NCBI GenBank assembly: GCA_003155335.1
Contig: PMCG01000045.1
Location: 926-6,394 of the forward strand
Source: Acidobacteriota bacterium
Lineage (GTDB): Bacteria > Acidobacteriota > Vicinamibacteria > Fen-336
Direction: 5' to 3'
Length of the DNA: 5,469 bases
Under the pieces are notes generated by a model. The model made no database searches and was not told the origin of the DNA. It worked only from the letters and a program-made list of their open reading frames with translations. Of the stretch, positions 5,287-5,469 are shown in pieces. The stretch's first letter is position 1; every line of letters starts with the position of its first letter. Made by a program: the position numbers and the translations under genes.

Positions 5287-5469
5287 TCATGCGAACGCTG
5301 CGGCCAGGATGGCCGCCTGCTCGCGTTGGTGGGCCTTGAGTGTGCCGGGAGCCGGCGCTGCGCTCGGACGTCTCCCGAGATAGCGCGGCACGCGCCCCTC
5401 GAAGCCCGTCACCTCACCTTCGAGGAAGCGCTCGCGCAGGAAGCGCCAGGCGCCCATGTTCTGCGGCTC
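5287..5469 (-). CDS. sucA: 2-oxoglutarate dehydrogenase E1 component, C-terminal end
   Basis: Reading leftward from the right edge in an open frame gives 60 residues ending at TGA (5289-5287). The sequence begins EPQNMGAWRF, the hallmark of the C-terminal region of thiamine-diphosphate-dependent 2-oxoglutarate dehydrogenase E1 (E-x-N-M-G-A-W). It continues with V-P-R-Y-L-G-R-R-P-S-A-A-P-A-P-G, matching the family's Y-V-G-R-x-x-x-A-S-P-A-x-G, then K-x-H-x-x-E-Q and a hydrophobic end in A-A-F. The enzyme decarboxylates 2-oxoglutarate in the TCA cycle and passes the succinyl group to E2. Only this tail, about 6% of a usual 900-plus-residue protein, is in the window. The gene usually found next, the E2 gene sucB, is not immediately downstream. 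Other E1 relatives with the same tail (for example MhpD-type dehydrogenases) are less likely. Confidence 0.88.
   Translation of the reverse strand, partial: EPQNMGAWRFLRERFLEGEVTGFEGRVPRYLGRRPSAAPAPGTLKAHQREQAAILAAAFA

Noticed and set aside
4898..5383. + strand open frame (161 codons) spanning the right-hand intergenic region
   Set aside because: It crosses the terminator and runs antisense to both the GT-C-like start and the sucA tail; composition is Arg/Pro/Ala-rich with no domain pattern.

Overview
The window is GC-rich (G or C at most third codon positions) and looks like a chromosomal segment of a Gram-negative bacterium. A type IV pilus alignment-type protein, an Hsp15-like S4 protein, a 2-oxoglutarate dehydrogenase E1 C-terminus and an NodU-type carbamoyltransferase together would suit a large-genome lineage such as Myxococcota or a related deltaproteobacterial group. 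This placement is inference from gene content and composition only. No insertion sequence, tRNA, rRNA, CRISPR array or phage gene is visible.

Layout from left to right: (1) the 3' end of a carbamoyltransferase gene on the + strand, cut by the window edge; (2) a convergent Hsp15-like RNA-binding protein on the - strand; (3) a 73-bp divergent spacer with a perfect dyad, then a 579-aa + strand protein. That protein appears to join PilO-like, PilN-like, two STN-like and a PilP-like region in one polypeptide without a secretin channel; (4) a 200-aa class I SAM-dependent methyltransferase on the + strand, just downstream, with a promoter-like sequence of its own; (5) a convergent - strand integral membrane protein with features of GT-C glycosyltransferases; (6) a gene-free stretch (4975-5286) that, read on the - strand, holds a sigma70-like promoter, long-range complementary segments, a textbook intrinsic terminator and a Shine-Dalgarno-in-loop hairpin at the membrane protein's start; (7) the last 60 codons of a sucA-type 2-oxoglutarate dehydrogenase E1 gene on the - strand, entering from the right edge.

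The genes do not form one pathway. The carbamoyltransferase, the methyltransferase and the GT-C-like protein could all modify sugars or lipids of the cell surface or a secreted metabolite, but they lie in separate transcription units, so the link is weak. The two items most worth following are the fused pilus-alignment-like protein at 1079-2818, and the promoter-structure-terminator-gene arrangement at 4969-5276, which has the layout of a regulatory leader or a terminated small RNA.
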